Below the pieces are notes generated by a model. The model had not been told where the DNA came from. It made no database searches and worked only from the letters and a program-made list of their open reading frames with translations. Positions 16,254 through 25,911 of a stretch of 46,872 bases of DNA are shown here, in pieces; within the stretch, counting starts at the first letter, position 1; the number at the start of each line of letters is the position of its first letter. A program made the position numbers and the translations under genes. This DNA is from an uncultured Fibrobacter sp. (GTDB lineage: Bacteria; Fibrobacterota; Fibrobacteria; Fibrobacterales; Fibrobacteraceae). The stretch spans positions 1 to 46,872 of the forward strand of contig CAMUYW010000021.1 in assembly GCA_947165045.1 (NCBI GenBank), read 5' to 3'.

Positions 16254-17630
16254 ATGCAATCACGAAAAACCGATGCTCAGACCTATTCTCAGGTCTTTTT
16301 ATCGTCTAAAAACTATGATTCCAAGAAAATTTATGCGAAAAGACGCTTGTCTTTGATGAAAAAACTGGATTCGTTTTGTGTTTTTGCGGGAATGCCCGTT
16401 GAACCGGGGGGCGAGGAAGCCTTTGTTCAAACATGGACGCGCTTTGTGCAAGACCCGGCTTTTTTGTACATGACCGGTGTGAACCAGGCGGGCTGCTATT
16501 TGGTTTTGGACCCGCGAAAGAATCGCTCGACGCTTTTTGTGCCTAAGAAGGACCCGTTCAAGGAGTTCTGGAATGGCAAACGTCTTGGTTTTGTGGATGG
16601 CGAAAAAGAGGTGACTCGGTTGACCGGAGTTGACGAGGTTCGACCGGCTGAGGATGTGTGGGCGTTTGTAGAAATGCTCGCCGCAGAATATGGCCGCGGG
16701 AAAACGGCTGTGGACCATGCTTTCGCTTTCTTTTACGAAAAGTTCAAGGGCGACCACAACGAAAAACTTATGCTCAAAATGAAAAGCGTGCTCCGTCAGT
16801 TTAAGATGAAGGTGAAGAGCTGTGCAAGTTTGCATTTTGAGGACCGCTTGGTGCTGGAACCGGAACGCATTGGCGATGCCCGCGTGGCGCAAAAGATTAC
16901 AGATGATGCTTTTCGTGCGCTTTTGCCTGTGATGAAAAATTTCAAGACCGAGCGCGATGCCGCGCTGTTCCTCAATTACGAAATGCAGCGTAACAGCGAT
17001 GGGGACCTTGCTTTCCCGACAATCGCTGCTGGCGGCAAGAACGCTTGTTGCTTGCACTACGTGAAAAACGACGAAGTGCTCCGCGATGGCGAAATGATTC
17101 TCTTTGACTTTGGTGTGCGGTTCGGCACTTTGCATAGCGACATTTCGCGCACCATCCCCGTCAATGGTAAGTTTGACCCGCTTCAAAAAATGTTGTACGA
17201 AATCGTGCTGGAGTCTGCGAAGGTGTATCAGCGCGTGGTGCGCCCGGGCGTTTCACTGAAAGAAATTGGCATGATTTGCTGGGAATTTATAATGATGGAG
17301 CTGGATCGTCGCCTTGTAAAGGGGGCGAAGGGGAGCTTTAAGTTGCTGTACGAAAAGAGGCCGCATGGGGTGAGCCACTTTATCGGGGAACATATCCACG
17401 AAGGTGACCCGGGTTCCCGTTCTTTGGATGTGGTGCTCAAGCCGGGGATGCTCATCTCTTGCGAGCCGGGACTTTACGGAGATTTTACCGCGACAATTGA
17501 TGGCAAGTGTTACCGCGAAAGCATCGGAATCCGCATCGAAGATGATTTACTTGTTACAAAAAGCGGATTTGAAAATATTTCGGAACATATTCCGCGTACA
17601 GTCGAGGATATCGAGGCTCTGATGAGGTGA
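16254..17630 (+). CDS. M24B metallopeptidase, Xaa-Pro aminopeptidase (PepP) type
   Basis: Removes N-terminal residues that precede proline. An N-terminal aminopeptidase-P-like domain (about residues 30-170) is followed by the pita-bread catalytic domain. All five metal ligands of the M24 family can be placed: two Asp in FDFGVRFGTLHSD, a His in HGVSHFIGEHIHE, a Glu in CEPGLY, and the last Glu in IRIEDDLL. The 458-residue length fits PepP. An in-frame TTG at 16248 lies six nt after an AAGG-like site and is a possible alternative start. It is transcribed away from the phoH operon and may share a regulatory region with it. Confidence 0.93.
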   Translation: MQSRKTDAQTYSQVFLSSKNYDSKKIYAKRRLSLMKKLDSFCVFAGMPVEPGGEEAFVQTWTRFVQDPAFLYMTGVNQAGCYLVLDPRKNRSTLFVPKKDPFKEFWNGKRLGFVDGEKEVTRLTGVDEVRPAEDVWAFVEMLAAEYGRGKTAVDHAFAFFYEKFKGDHNEKLMLKMKSVLRQFKMKVKSCASLHFEDRLVLEPERIGDARVAQKITDDAFRALLPVMKNFKTERDAALFLNYEMQRNSDGDLAFPTIAAGGKNACCLHYVKNDEVLRDGEMILFDFGVRFGTLHSDISRTIPVNGKFDPLQKMLYEIVLESAKVYQRVVRPGVSLKEIGMICWEFIMMELDRRLVKGAKGSFKLLYEKRPHGVSHFIGEHIHEGDPGSRSLDVVLKPGMLISCEPGLYGDFTATIDGKCYRESIGIRIEDDLLVTKSGFENISEHIPRTVEDIEALMR

Positions 17631-17685
17631 TTTTTCTATCTTTGGGCTATATAACATTTTGCAAAAAATAATGAGGATTTTGTAA

Positions 17686-20600
17686 ATGTGGAAAGTTAAA
17701 GGTTCAATAAGATTCTTCTTATCTATCCTTGCTACAGCTTTTGTTCAGGCGGGCGTGTTTATATACGCTCAAAAGATTCTCTCCGGATCGTTCTTTGCGC
17801 AAAACGGTCTCATCTGGCAGAGCTTCATGCTCCAAATCTTCTTCCTGGCACCATACGTTTTAATGGTGTTCTTCGCCGGGTTCTTCACCAATAAGTTCTC
17901 GAAGAACAAGGTGATGGCGTGGTCGTCACTCATGATGACGCTATTTGTGATAGCGCAGTCGGTCTTGGTGACGGTCGATTGCCCGCGAGTTGCATTCTGG
18001 CTCTCGATAGGCCTGAGTTGCGGTTTTGCAATACACAGTGCGGCGAAGTACGCGATTGTCAAGGAAATGTTTGGAGTGCGTCGCTTGAGCTACGCAAACG
18101 CTTTCCTCCAAATTTTCAGCATTAGTGGTATCATCGCGGCGTCTTGGCTTGCGATTGTCGGCGTGAACCTCATTAACCTCGACCAGCTTGTTTCTTACGA
18201 AGCTGTGCGTCGCATTACGGAAAAGTCCGTTGTGATTCCGTGGATTCTTACCGCAGTGAGCGTGCTCGGTACGGTGGCGAACTTCATGATTCCTCGCGTG
18301 AAGTACCAAGACCCGAACGTGAGCCTCGATAAGGTCAAGCGCCACTTGAGTCTCGGATTCCGCGTGCCGACACTCCGCGCTTCTATTATCGCTCTTTCGA
18401 TGTTCTGGGCTTTGGCTCAGGTGTTTGTTCTCGTGTATCAGGACGTTTCCGGTTCTTCGACCGTGGACATGATGCAGAATTACATGTCGTTTGCTATTGT
18501 CGGCCTTATGATTGGAACGATTGTGGCGGCGCACTTCTCCAAGGACTTTATTGAATCCGGCTTTGTACCGCTTGGTATGTTCGGCGCATCGGTGTGCATG
18601 TTCCTTGTGCCGTTCCTTGTTCATCCTTTTGCACTCGTTGTGCTTTACTCCATGACAGGTTTCTTTGGCGGTCTCATTCTCGTGCCGGTCAATGCGCTTT
18701 TGCAGTATAATACGCGCCCGAACAATTCCGGTTCCGTGATTGCTCTTTCGAATTTGATTCAGGCCGTTGTGCTTGTGGTGTTCCTATTCGTGTTTACGAT
18801 GTTGGTCCGCTCGACGGATATTCGTCCGCAGAACTACTTTATTGGCCTCGCTGTTATTTCAGTCGGTGTGTTTATCTGGTCGATTTACAACTTGCCGCAG
18901 GCAATGCTTAGAACGCTCCTCCGCTTTGTGTTTAGCCGTTATAGAATCCGAGTTTTGAATGTGCAGAATATCCCGAGTGAAGGACCTATTCTCCTTGTGG
19001 GTAACCACCACAGCTTTATTGACTGGGCGATGGTACAGATGGCTTCTCCGCGCCCGCTTTGCATCGCAAGCAACAAGGACCATTTCGACAAGTGGTACTT
19101 GCGTGCAGTGCTTAAGCGTTTGGGCATGATCCGTATTGATAACCGCAACCCGAAAATTGCGATGGACAAAATCCATGAAGCGCTCCTCGCAGGCAAGGCT
19201 GTCGTGATTTTCCCGTCGGGCGAAGTGTCCAAGTCGCCGCATGTGGAACCATTTACGATTGATTATTCATCTGCGGTCGATGGAACAAAGGCTCAGGTTA
19301 TTCCGTTCTACATTCAAGGCTTGTGGGGCAGTAACTACAGCTATAGCTCTTCGAACATGTTCGGTGCTTCGGCTGAACGTTCTGTGACTGTTGCCTTTGG
19401 TGAAGCTCTCCCGGCCAATACGCCTCCGAATGAAATTCGCGCCATTATTCGCCGCATTTCTATTGATGCTTGGAACTACGCGGTGTCATTTGTACACCCG
19501 ATTGCCGATAGCTGGATCCGCACTTACAAGAAGTATGTGAAGAACGGACCTGCAATTTATAGCCCGGATGGGGCTCATTTCTCGGGTTACAAGCTGATGG
19601 GCGCTGTGATGGCGTTCCGTGGCTACCTTAAGAAAACGCTTGGCAAGCAGGAACAAAATGTGGGCATTATGCTCCCGCCGAGCCCTGCTGGCGTGATTGT
19701 GAACCTCGCTCTTTGGGCTCTCGGCAAGACGAACGTTAACTTGAACTACACGTCTTCTGTCGATAACGTGAAGTTCTGCTGCGACCGTGCTGAATGCTCG
19801 ACGGTGATTACGAGCCGCATGTTTATCCAAAAGTTGAAAGGCCGCGGTAGCGATTATTCTCAGGTGGCTTCGGACAAGGTTCGTTTGCTCTACGCCGAAG
19901 ACATGATGAAGGAAATTCCGAAGGCAAAGATTGCTGCATTCCTCGTGCTTTGCATCTTGATGCCGAGCTGGCTGATCCGCTTTATTTTTGTGAAACGCCG
20001 TTCTTTGGACGACAATGCTTGCATCGTGTTCAGCTCTGGTTCCGAAGGTACGCCGAAGGGTGTGGAACTTACGCAGCGCAATTTGATGGGTAACATCCAA
20101 CAGCTCGCTTGCATTTTGAACGTGAGCCGTGGTGATGTGATGCTTTCGGAACTCCCGCTGTTCCATAGCTTTGGCCTTACGGTGACAACACTTTTGAACC
20201 TCACGGAAGGTTGCCCGATTGTCGCAGTGGCAGACCCGACCGACGTGAAGACCATGTCTCGCGTTTGTGCGGAATTCCAGGTGTCGTTCCTCATTGCTAC
20301 GCCGACGTTCCTCCGCGCATTTACGGTGAGCCGCTACGTGCATCCGTTGATGTTCAAGTCGGTGCGTATCATTATCGCTGGTGCCGAAGCTCTCCGTCCG
20401 GAACTTGCAACGGCGTTCCGTCTTAAGTTCGGTAAGGAAATTTACGAAGGCTACGGCTGTACTGAAACCGCTCCTGTAGCTTCTGTCAATACCGAAAATA
20501 CGTTGTTCGATGACTATACCACCATGCAGGTGAACAATAAGCCGGGAACCGTGGGCCCAGCTCTTCCGGGTACGCAGTTCTTGATTGTGGATCCTGAAAC

Positions 20601-21111
20601 GAACGAAACGTTGCCGACTGGTGAGGCTGGCATGATTCTCATTGGTGGTTGCCAGGTGATGAAGGGCTACCTCAAGGATGAAGACCGCACGAAGAGCGTA
20701 ATTGTGCTGAAGGATGGCGTTCGCTATTACCGCACGGGCGACAAGGGCTACCTCGACGAAGACGGCTTCCTTACGATTGTGGACCGTTACAGCCGCTTTG
20801 CAAAGCTCGGTGGCGAAATGATTAGCCTCGGTGCTGTCGAAAAGAAAATTCAGGATACGCCGGTATTGCAAGGTTGCGACTACGTGGTCACCGCAATCCC
20901 AGATGCCACGAAGGGCGAAAAGATTGTGCTCTTGTACCAGGGCGAAAAGGATCCGAAGGAAGTGCTTTCGGAACTGCGCGCTAGCGGTATGCCGCCTTTG
21001 ATGCTCCCGTCTGCCGCGTTCAACGTCGATGTGATGCCGAAGCTTGGTTCTGGAAAGGCCGACTTTGTCACCGCAAAGAAAATGGCTAAGGAACTCGTCG
21101 AAAAGAAATAA
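17686..21111 (+). CDS. aas: LplT-Aas fusion: lysophospholipid transporter, acyltransferase and acyl-ACP synthetase
   Basis: Three modules lie in one 1141-residue chain. Residues about 1-410 are an MFS transporter (many TM helices) like LplT, which flips lysophospholipids inward. Residues about 420-620 are a PlsC-type acyltransferase with the HX4D motif HHSFID near residue 440 and FPSGEVS near 510. Residues about 640-1140 are an AMP-forming acyl-activating domain with the P-loop FSSGSEGTPKG (~782), GYGCTETAP (~921), YRTGDKGY (~1015) and a final catalytic Lys in GSGKADF. Together they would import and re-acylate lysophosphatidylethanolamine. E. coli uses two separate genes, lplT and aas. The ATG at 17686 has GAGGA upstream. 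Confidence 0.93.
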   Translation: MWKVKGSIRFFLSILATAFVQAGVFIYAQKILSGSFFAQNGLIWQSFMLQIFFLAPYVLMVFFAGFFTNKFSKNKVMAWSSLMMTLFVIAQSVLVTVDCPRVAFWLSIGLSCGFAIHSAAKYAIVKEMFGVRRLSYANAFLQIFSISGIIAASWLAIVGVNLINLDQLVSYEAVRRITEKSVVIPWILTAVSVLGTVANFMIPRVKYQDPNVSLDKVKRHLSLGFRVPTLRASIIALSMFWALAQVFVLVYQDVSGSSTVDMMQNYMSFAIVGLMIGTIVAAHFSKDFIESGFVPLGMFGASVCMFLVPFLVHPFALVVLYSMTGFFGGLILVPVNALLQYNTRPNNSGSVIALSNLIQAVVLVVFLFVFTMLVRSTDIRPQNYFIGLAVISVGVFIWSIYNLPQAMLRTLLRFVFSRYRIRVLNVQNIPSEGPILLVGNHHSFIDWAMVQMASPRPLCIASNKDHFDKWYLRAVLKRLGMIRIDNRNPKIAMDKIHEALLAGKAVVIFPSGEVSKSPHVEPFTIDYSSAVDGTKAQVIPFYIQGLWGSNYSYSSSNMFGASAERSVTVAFGEALPANTPPNEIRAIIRRISIDAWNYAVSFVHPIADSWIRTYKKYVKNGPAIYSPDGAHFSGYKLMGAVMAFRGYLKKTLGKQEQNVGIMLPPSPAGVIVNLALWALGKTNVNLNYTSSVDNVKFCCDRAECSTVITSRMFIQKLKGRGSDYSQVASDKVRLLYAEDMMKEIPKAKIAAFLVLCILMPSWLIRFIFVKRRSLDDNACIVFSSGSEGTPKGVELTQRNLMGNIQQLACILNVSRGDVMLSELPLFHSFGLTVTTLLNLTEGCPIVAVADPTDVKTMSRVCAEFQVSFLIATPTFLRAFTVSRYVHPLMFKSVRIIIAGAEALRPELATAFRLKFGKEIYEGYGCTETAPVASVNTENTLFDDYTTMQVNNKPGTVGPALPGTQFLIVDPETNETLPTGEAGMILIGGCQVMKGYLKDEDRTKSVIVLKDGVRYYRTGDKGYLDEDGFLTIVDRYSRFAKLGGEMISLGAVEKKIQDTPVLQGCDYVVTAIPDATKGEKIVLLYQGEKDPKEVLSELRASGMPPLMLPSAAFNVDVMPKLGSGKADFVTAKKMAKELVEKK

Positions 21112-21146
21112 GCCCGGTTCTTAGAGCCTTTGAGCGTTGAGCTTTG

Positions 21147-21178
21147 AGTAGGAACGACAAAATCGCTCCTACTTTTTT
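21147..21178 (+). terminator. Terminator of the lplT-aas fusion gene
   Basis: AGTAGGA and TCCTACT arms (about 21147-21173) with inner CGA/TCG pairs and a CAAAA loop, followed by six T. Confidence 0.8.
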
Positions 21179-21193
21179 CATATATTGTCTGAT

Positions 21194-22135
21194 ATGGCTA
21201 CGGAACAAAAGAATCTCGGTTTTACCCCGGTGCGGACTATCCGCCTGATTTCAACGCTCATTGCTCTTTTCGGAATGTTTGTCTTTGCGGTAGAGCGCAT
21301 GCTGACGAAAGTTTGCGTTATGGCAAAAGACGGCGTGCAGATGGGGCTTAACCGTTATTCGAACTCGTTTACGGGGCGCTTTGCGGCTTCGAATTTTTCG
21401 GATGACAAAAATCTTTTGGATGTTCTTCGACAGGCAAAAGAGATGCTGCCCGCTGCAGAAAACGCTCTCCTTGTTTTGTTCATTATAAGCCTTGTTCTTT
21501 TTATCGTTGCGGCGTTTGGACTTGCGTTTCCAAAACAGTTCAGCCATGTGCTGATCGCTTTAAAACTCCTCAAGTGGCAAAATGTCGCCGTAGATGGCAT
21601 CGAAAATGCTGCCGCATCAAATGGTTGCGCTTGTGGCGAAAGTGCTTCGAAAAAGCTCAAGGAGTATTGCGGAAAGGCGATGGCGCTTGCCAAGAAAATC
21701 CAGCCGAAGTACTGGATTTTTATCGGGTGCTCGTTTGTATTTGTGCTGGTGCTTGTGTTTGGCGTGCGTGGATGCTCGGCCGGTAGCGTTTTTGGCGGCA
21801 CGCAAAATGTTACCGATGACTTGACAGAACAGACTTTGTTCTACATCGGTGCGCAAAAGTCTTATTTTGCAAAGAATCAGGCCATCGGTGGCCCAAAATC
21901 GCTTCAGATGCCGGATTCCTTGACGACGGATAACTTTACATATCGTGTGACGGGGAGTCGTTTTACGGCAACTTTGAATAAAAAAGTCAAGGATTGCCCT
22001 GCCGGAAGCAAGTGGTCGGTCAGTTCTTCGACAAAGGGGTTCTTTACAGTGGACTTGGTGCTTTATCGCCAAGTTCCGAAAGACTCCAATTGCACCTTCA
22101 TAGCCCCCGATTTCAAGAACATCGGCAGGAAATAG
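21194..22135 (+). CDS. Membrane protein with pilin-like C-terminal domain, unknown function
   Basis: The start is the ATG at 21194 (a TTG at 21185 is in frame). There are three hydrophobic segments: about residues 17-35, 90-115 and 172-190. A cytoplasmic stretch between the second and third contains CACGES. After the last segment, the ~120-residue C-terminal domain reads like a minor pilin or pseudopilin: TLFYIGAQKSYFAKNQAIGG, a beta-rich middle, and two Cys (KDCPAG and SNCTF) that could form the usual C-terminal disulfide loop. No prepilin-peptidase N-terminal motif is present, so it is not a standard pilin. The function is not known. Confidence 0.6.
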   Translation: MATEQKNLGFTPVRTIRLISTLIALFGMFVFAVERMLTKVCVMAKDGVQMGLNRYSNSFTGRFAASNFSDDKNLLDVLRQAKEMLPAAENALLVLFIISLVLFIVAAFGLAFPKQFSHVLIALKLLKWQNVAVDGIENAAASNGCACGESASKKLKEYCGKAMALAKKIQPKYWIFIGCSFVFVLVLVFGVRGCSAGSVFGGTQNVTDDLTEQTLFYIGAQKSYFAKNQAIGGPKSLQMPDSLTTDNFTYRVTGSRFTATLNKKVKDCPAGSKWSVSSSTKGFFTVDLVLYRQVPKDSNCTFIAPDFKNIGRK

Positions 22136-22227
22136 TTGGCAAAATAATTACATCTGTTGTTGCCCGTCCTTTAGCTCGTAAAAAAGAATATATTCATTAG
22201 AGTTGGGTTAACTTTAATGGGTGTGAT

Positions 22228-24552
22228 ATGAAATTTTTTCCGCAGATGATCTGTGTCGCTGCTGTTGCTGCGTTTGCTGATGTGACATGGGTTCCGCAAT
22301 GTGAAAGCAACGGCTTTTCGCTAATCAAGTCTTCTGAACATTTCGAGGTTTGCAAAAAGCCAAAGACCGATGACGGGCAAGCGAATAATGTTTCGATTGC
22401 GGATGCGGATGCCGATGGCGTGCTCAAGTCGCTTGAAAAAGTTTACTCGTTTTACATTGATTCGCTGGGCTGGATGTTGCCTTTCCCGAAGAGTCCTAAT
22501 CAAAAACTAAAAAGCAATATTTATGTGTATGACAATTCCGTGATGGGCGCGCTTTATGGCGGTCAGGATTTTGTGAAGGACCTGAATGGTGAATATGGGC
22601 CGGGCATGTGGATCGGTGTCGGGTCGCTTAAGGATTATTGGGGAACGTCGCACGAATTTGCTCATGGCTTGCAGGGCGTTGCAGGCTGGCTTGGCAACAA
22701 TAGTCATGCGGGGTGGATGGCTGAATCACACGCGAATTGGATGGCTCACCAGTACAATCCGAATGATGCGCATTGCTCGGAATACTTGATAAATTTCCCG
22801 TATCTGTATTATGGCTCGACCCGTGACCGCTATTGCAACTGGCAATTTTTGGAACATTTAAAAGAAGAATTTGGCGGCGGCAACAAGGGGGCGCACGAAG
22901 TCAACCGCATTTGGATGGAATCGATTCGCGATGGTGAGGACGGTCGCATGGAACAGACTCCGTTTACGGCGATGATGATGGTTTACGGCTGGACCTTGGA
23001 TTCGTTGAACGAGCAATTTGGCAAACTCGCGATGAAGAATGCAACGGTGGAATATGCACCCGCCAAAAAGACTTTGTACAAAAAGTCCTGGGGCGATTAT
23101 GAGTTTAGTACTCGTCGTGATGCATCGTGGGGCGATAACTACCGCAGGCATTCGCGTGTGACCATGCTGAATAAAATGAAATGCGAGAATGGGGGCGGTG
23201 CTGAAAGTTCGGATGCGAATGTCGCAGGAGTCGGTGACTGCCCGAACCGTTATATTTCGCCGAGCTATTGGGCTCCGCAGCGCTTCGGCTACAACTTGGT
23301 GCGCATTTATCCAGAGAAAGCGGGGAAGGTGACTGTCAAGTTCCGCGGAATCGTGCAAGAAAAGCCTACCGTAAGCGGTTACAATTGCTTTGGCGACAAT
23401 ACGGACCATTATAAGGGCAAAACTTATAACTGGTGCAATTATGCGCCGGATAAATTGCCGAATCCAGCTTCGGGCTGGACGGTTGGACTGGTCGCGGAAG
23501 GTGCTGATGGCACGCCACGTTACAGCGAAATGAAGCATGGTACAGGCTTCAATCTCGAAATCGAGACGATGAATAGCGATAAGGCTTTGTGGCTTGCAGT
23601 GACGGCGACACCGACCGAAATGCAGACGATTTTGTGGGATCAATTCTATTACAGCATTTATCGCTATCCGTACATGATAGAGGTTGTAAACGGCGCGCCC
23701 GAAGGCTACAATAAGGATTTTTGGAAGCCAGCAGGTCTTAACGGAATGAGTGCTTCAGTATATTCGCAACATGCAAATGGCGGTGGTTGGGTTTACAACA
23801 AGGCGAACGTGGCTGCCTCCGCTTATGTTGGGCCGAATGCTGTCGTGAACGGCGGTACGGTCTCTGGCAACGCCCGAATCGAAGATTTCGCCGTTGTTAA
23901 CGGCGGCACCATCGGCGATAACGCCGTGGTGCGCGGGCGCGCTCTTGTAACAGCTGGAAGCATCAGCGGTGATGCAATTCTCGAAGACGATGCGTGGCTT
24001 GTGAGTGGAACGATTGGCGGAAAAGCAAAGGTCGGTGCGCTTTCGATTATCGTGAACAGCACCGTGACGGACAATGCGCAAGTCTACGGCGTGATGTGGG
24101 CTGTTAGCGGCAAAAAGTTAAGCGGAACTGCGCAATTGCGTGGCGACCTTGAAAACAACTTTGATAAGGAAATTACGAAAGGCGTGTTCTACGGCATGGT
24201 CAATACCGATATGCTCTCCAATGCGAACTTTGGCGCAAACCTCACGATACCTCCAACGGATGCAACAGCAAGTATCGAAAACGCCAAGTGGTATGCAATT
24301 GATGAAGATTCGACGCAAACGGAACCTGGGCCAACTTATATTTCTCGTGGGGGCGTTTTGCTTCCGCAGAATTTTGCAAATGACGAATTCGATATCTTTG
24401 ATTTGAACGGTAAGCATCTAGGTCGTTTAAAAAATGTAGTTCAAGAGAAAAATGCTTTGCGTAATGCGCTCCTTGTGGCTGGTTTTAATGCGGGTGCATA
24501 CCTTGTTCGTGGCAAAACGTCTTATCGAATGATTCGTGTAAATATGCGATAA
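22228..24552 (+). CDS. Secreted zinc-metallopeptidase-like protein with beta-helix repeats and sorting-type C-terminus
   Basis: A signal peptide (cleavage about residue 17) precedes a peptidase-like domain. HEFAH at residues 142-146 is an HExxH zinc motif, and the Glu of AESHANW (about 169) is a plausible third ligand; this matches the style of DUF6055-type proteins. Residues about 525-635 hold imperfect hexapeptide repeats (such as NAVVNG, GNARIE, DNAVVR, GDAILE, GKAKVG), which predict a left-handed parallel beta-helix. The C-terminus has FDLNGKHLGRL and GAYLVRGK, resembling a T9SS-type sorting domain. The substrate is unknown. Such a peptidase-plus-beta-helix design points to cell-surface or extracellular work. 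The ATG 22228 has a weak ribosome-binding site. Confidence 0.75.
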   Translation: MKFFPQMICVAAVAAFADVTWVPQCESNGFSLIKSSEHFEVCKKPKTDDGQANNVSIADADADGVLKSLEKVYSFYIDSLGWMLPFPKSPNQKLKSNIYVYDNSVMGALYGGQDFVKDLNGEYGPGMWIGVGSLKDYWGTSHEFAHGLQGVAGWLGNNSHAGWMAESHANWMAHQYNPNDAHCSEYLINFPYLYYGSTRDRYCNWQFLEHLKEEFGGGNKGAHEVNRIWMESIRDGEDGRMEQTPFTAMMMVYGWTLDSLNEQFGKLAMKNATVEYAPAKKTLYKKSWGDYEFSTRRDASWGDNYRRHSRVTMLNKMKCENGGGAESSDANVAGVGDCPNRYISPSYWAPQRFGYNLVRIYPEKAGKVTVKFRGIVQEKPTVSGYNCFGDNTDHYKGKTYNWCNYAPDKLPNPASGWTVGLVAEGADGTPRYSEMKHGTGFNLEIETMNSDKALWLAVTATPTEMQTILWDQFYYSIYRYPYMIEVVNGAPEGYNKDFWKPAGLNGMSASVYSQHANGGGWVYNKANVAASAYVGPNAVVNGGTVSGNARIEDFAVVNGGTIGDNAVVRGRALVTAGSISGDAILEDDAWLVSGTIGGKAKVGALSIIVNSTVTDNAQVYGVMWAVSGKKLSGTAQLRGDLENNFDKEITKGVFYGMVNTDMLSNANFGANLTIPPTDATASIENAKWYAIDEDSTQTEPGPTYISRGGVLLPQNFANDEFDIFDLNGKHLGRLKNVVQEKNALRNALLVAGFNAGAYLVRGKTSYRMIRVNMR

Positions 24553-24605
24553 TTAGTGCGAAAGAACGCAAAATACCATTGTCTTTTTGGCAATAAAATA
24601 AATTC

Positions 24606-24635
24606 AAGAAACCTCAAAAAGAGGCTTCTTTTTGT
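24606..24635 (+). terminator. Terminator downstream of the metallopeptidase gene
   Basis: AGAAACCTC and GAGGCTTCT arms around AAAAA, followed by TTTTTG. Confidence 0.7.
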
Positions 24636-24678
24636 TTATTATAATATTGATGGGTTGTAAAATTTGATTGGAGTAAAA

Positions 24679-25773
24679 ATGCTAAAAAAATTGTTGATGT
24701 CTCTCGCTGTGCTTGGTGTAGCTAGTTTTGCCCAAGACCCGAACTTGCATATTTATCTGGCTTATGGGCAGTCTAATATGTCGGGGCAAGGTTCAGTTAC
24801 CGATGCAGACCGTCAAACAAATCCGCGTTTTTTGGTTTTACGTGCCGGAAATCATTCGAATCAGAAGGTGGGCGAGTTTTATCCGGCGGCGCCTCCGATG
24901 GGGCATAGTCAATCCAAGATGGGCATTGTCGATTTCTTTGGCCGCAAAATGATTAAGGAACTTCCGGATAGCATTACCGTTGCTGTTGCGAACGTGGCCA
25001 TTGGCGGGCAGAGTATAGACCTTTTTGATAAAGAGAAAAATGCAGCCTATGTGCAAAATGCCAAAAATAAAAATGATACTTGGTGGATCCAATATTTGAA
25101 TGAATATGGCGGTGATGTCCACAAGCGCATTGTAGAAATGGGCAAAATCGCAAAGCAAAAAGGAGTCATCAAGGGATTCCTCTTCCATCAGGGCGAGGCG
25201 GATTATCAGATGAAAGATTGGCCGCAGCGTGTGAAAAAAGTCTATGATCAGTTTATTGAAGAATTGGAACTTGATCCCGAAAAAACGCCTATCTTGATTG
25301 GCGAATTGGCGCCAACAGGTGATTTGGGCTGGCGAAACGATGCTGTAAAAGAGGCTGCGGATTTAATTCCCAATGGTCATTTGATTTCGGCTCAAGGCTG
25401 CCCGGCATTAAAGGAAGCAAGTTACACGTTGCATTTTACTCGTGATGGCTATCAGACTTTTGGCGAACGCTATGCCGAAAAAATGCTGGAAATATTGAAG
25501 TCGCAGGAACCGGTGCCGGATACTTCGAAGAAGGATTCTGTTGCGACGGATTCTTCGAAAACGGATACGTCAAAAGTTGTACCTTCTGATTCGACTGACC
25601 GAGATTCTACGGCGCAGGATAGCACGAATGCGATTCGCTATATGCCAAGAATGACCTCTGTAGAAACGACTTCTCCAAAACTTTATTATAACTCTCGTGA
25701 ACAAACGTTATTTGTACGCTTCAAGAAGAACGGTCGTGAACACCGTTATCGCGTGAGCGGCCGAGAAAAATAA
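24679..25773 (+). CDS. Carbohydrate esterase family 6-like acetyl-xylan esterase
   Basis: Removes acetyl groups from xylan or related polysaccharides outside the cell. A signal peptide (cleavage near SFA-QD) is followed by an SGNH-type esterase fold. The nucleophile block is YGQSNMSGQG, then AIGGQS, HQGEAD, and a C-terminal HFTRDGYQTFG that supplies the catalytic His. These are characteristic of CE6 (SASA-type) enzymes. After the catalytic domain comes a Ser/Thr/Asp/Lys-rich linker (about residues 275-320) and a short basic C-terminal block (LYYNSREQTLFVRFKKNG) that may be a surface-targeting tail. The ATG at 24679 has GGAG upstream. The gene stands alone, between two terminators. Confidence 0.88.
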   Translation: MLKKLLMSLAVLGVASFAQDPNLHIYLAYGQSNMSGQGSVTDADRQTNPRFLVLRAGNHSNQKVGEFYPAAPPMGHSQSKMGIVDFFGRKMIKELPDSITVAVANVAIGGQSIDLFDKEKNAAYVQNAKNKNDTWWIQYLNEYGGDVHKRIVEMGKIAKQKGVIKGFLFHQGEADYQMKDWPQRVKKVYDQFIEELELDPEKTPILIGELAPTGDLGWRNDAVKEAADLIPNGHLISAQGCPALKEASYTLHFTRDGYQTFGERYAEKMLEILKSQEPVPDTSKKDSVATDSSKTDTSKVVPSDSTDRDSTAQDSTNAIRYMPRMTSVETTSPKLYYNSREQTLFVRFKKNGREHRYRVSGREK

Positions 25774-25876
25774 TTTTTTGATATAGTTAAAAAGACGCTG
25801 TTTGCAGAAATGTGAACAGCGCACAACATTACCATTCGAATGAACGATGCTGATATAGCAGGAATGAAAGCAAAAA

Positions 25877-25910
25877 CCTCGGGTTTAACCCGAGGCTTTT
25901 AAACTTTTTT
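25877..25910. terminator. Bidirectional terminator between the esterase gene and trpB
   Basis: CCTCGGG (25877-25883) and CCCGAGG (25889-25895) with loop TTTAA. T-rich sequence follows on plus, and on minus the stem is followed by TTTTTG. It serves two converging genes. Confidence 0.8.
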
Positions 25911-25911
25911 C

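Noticed and set aside
19486..20871. Long minus-strand open frame inside the lplT-aas fusion gene (461 codons)
   Set aside because: Low-complexity His/Arg-rich translation typical of antisense frames; the plus-strand domains are all intact.
25796..25821. CGCTGTT...AACAGCG inverted repeat after the esterase gene as a LexA box
   Set aside because: The spacing between half sites (CTGT and ACAG) is too long for LexA, and no promoter follows.
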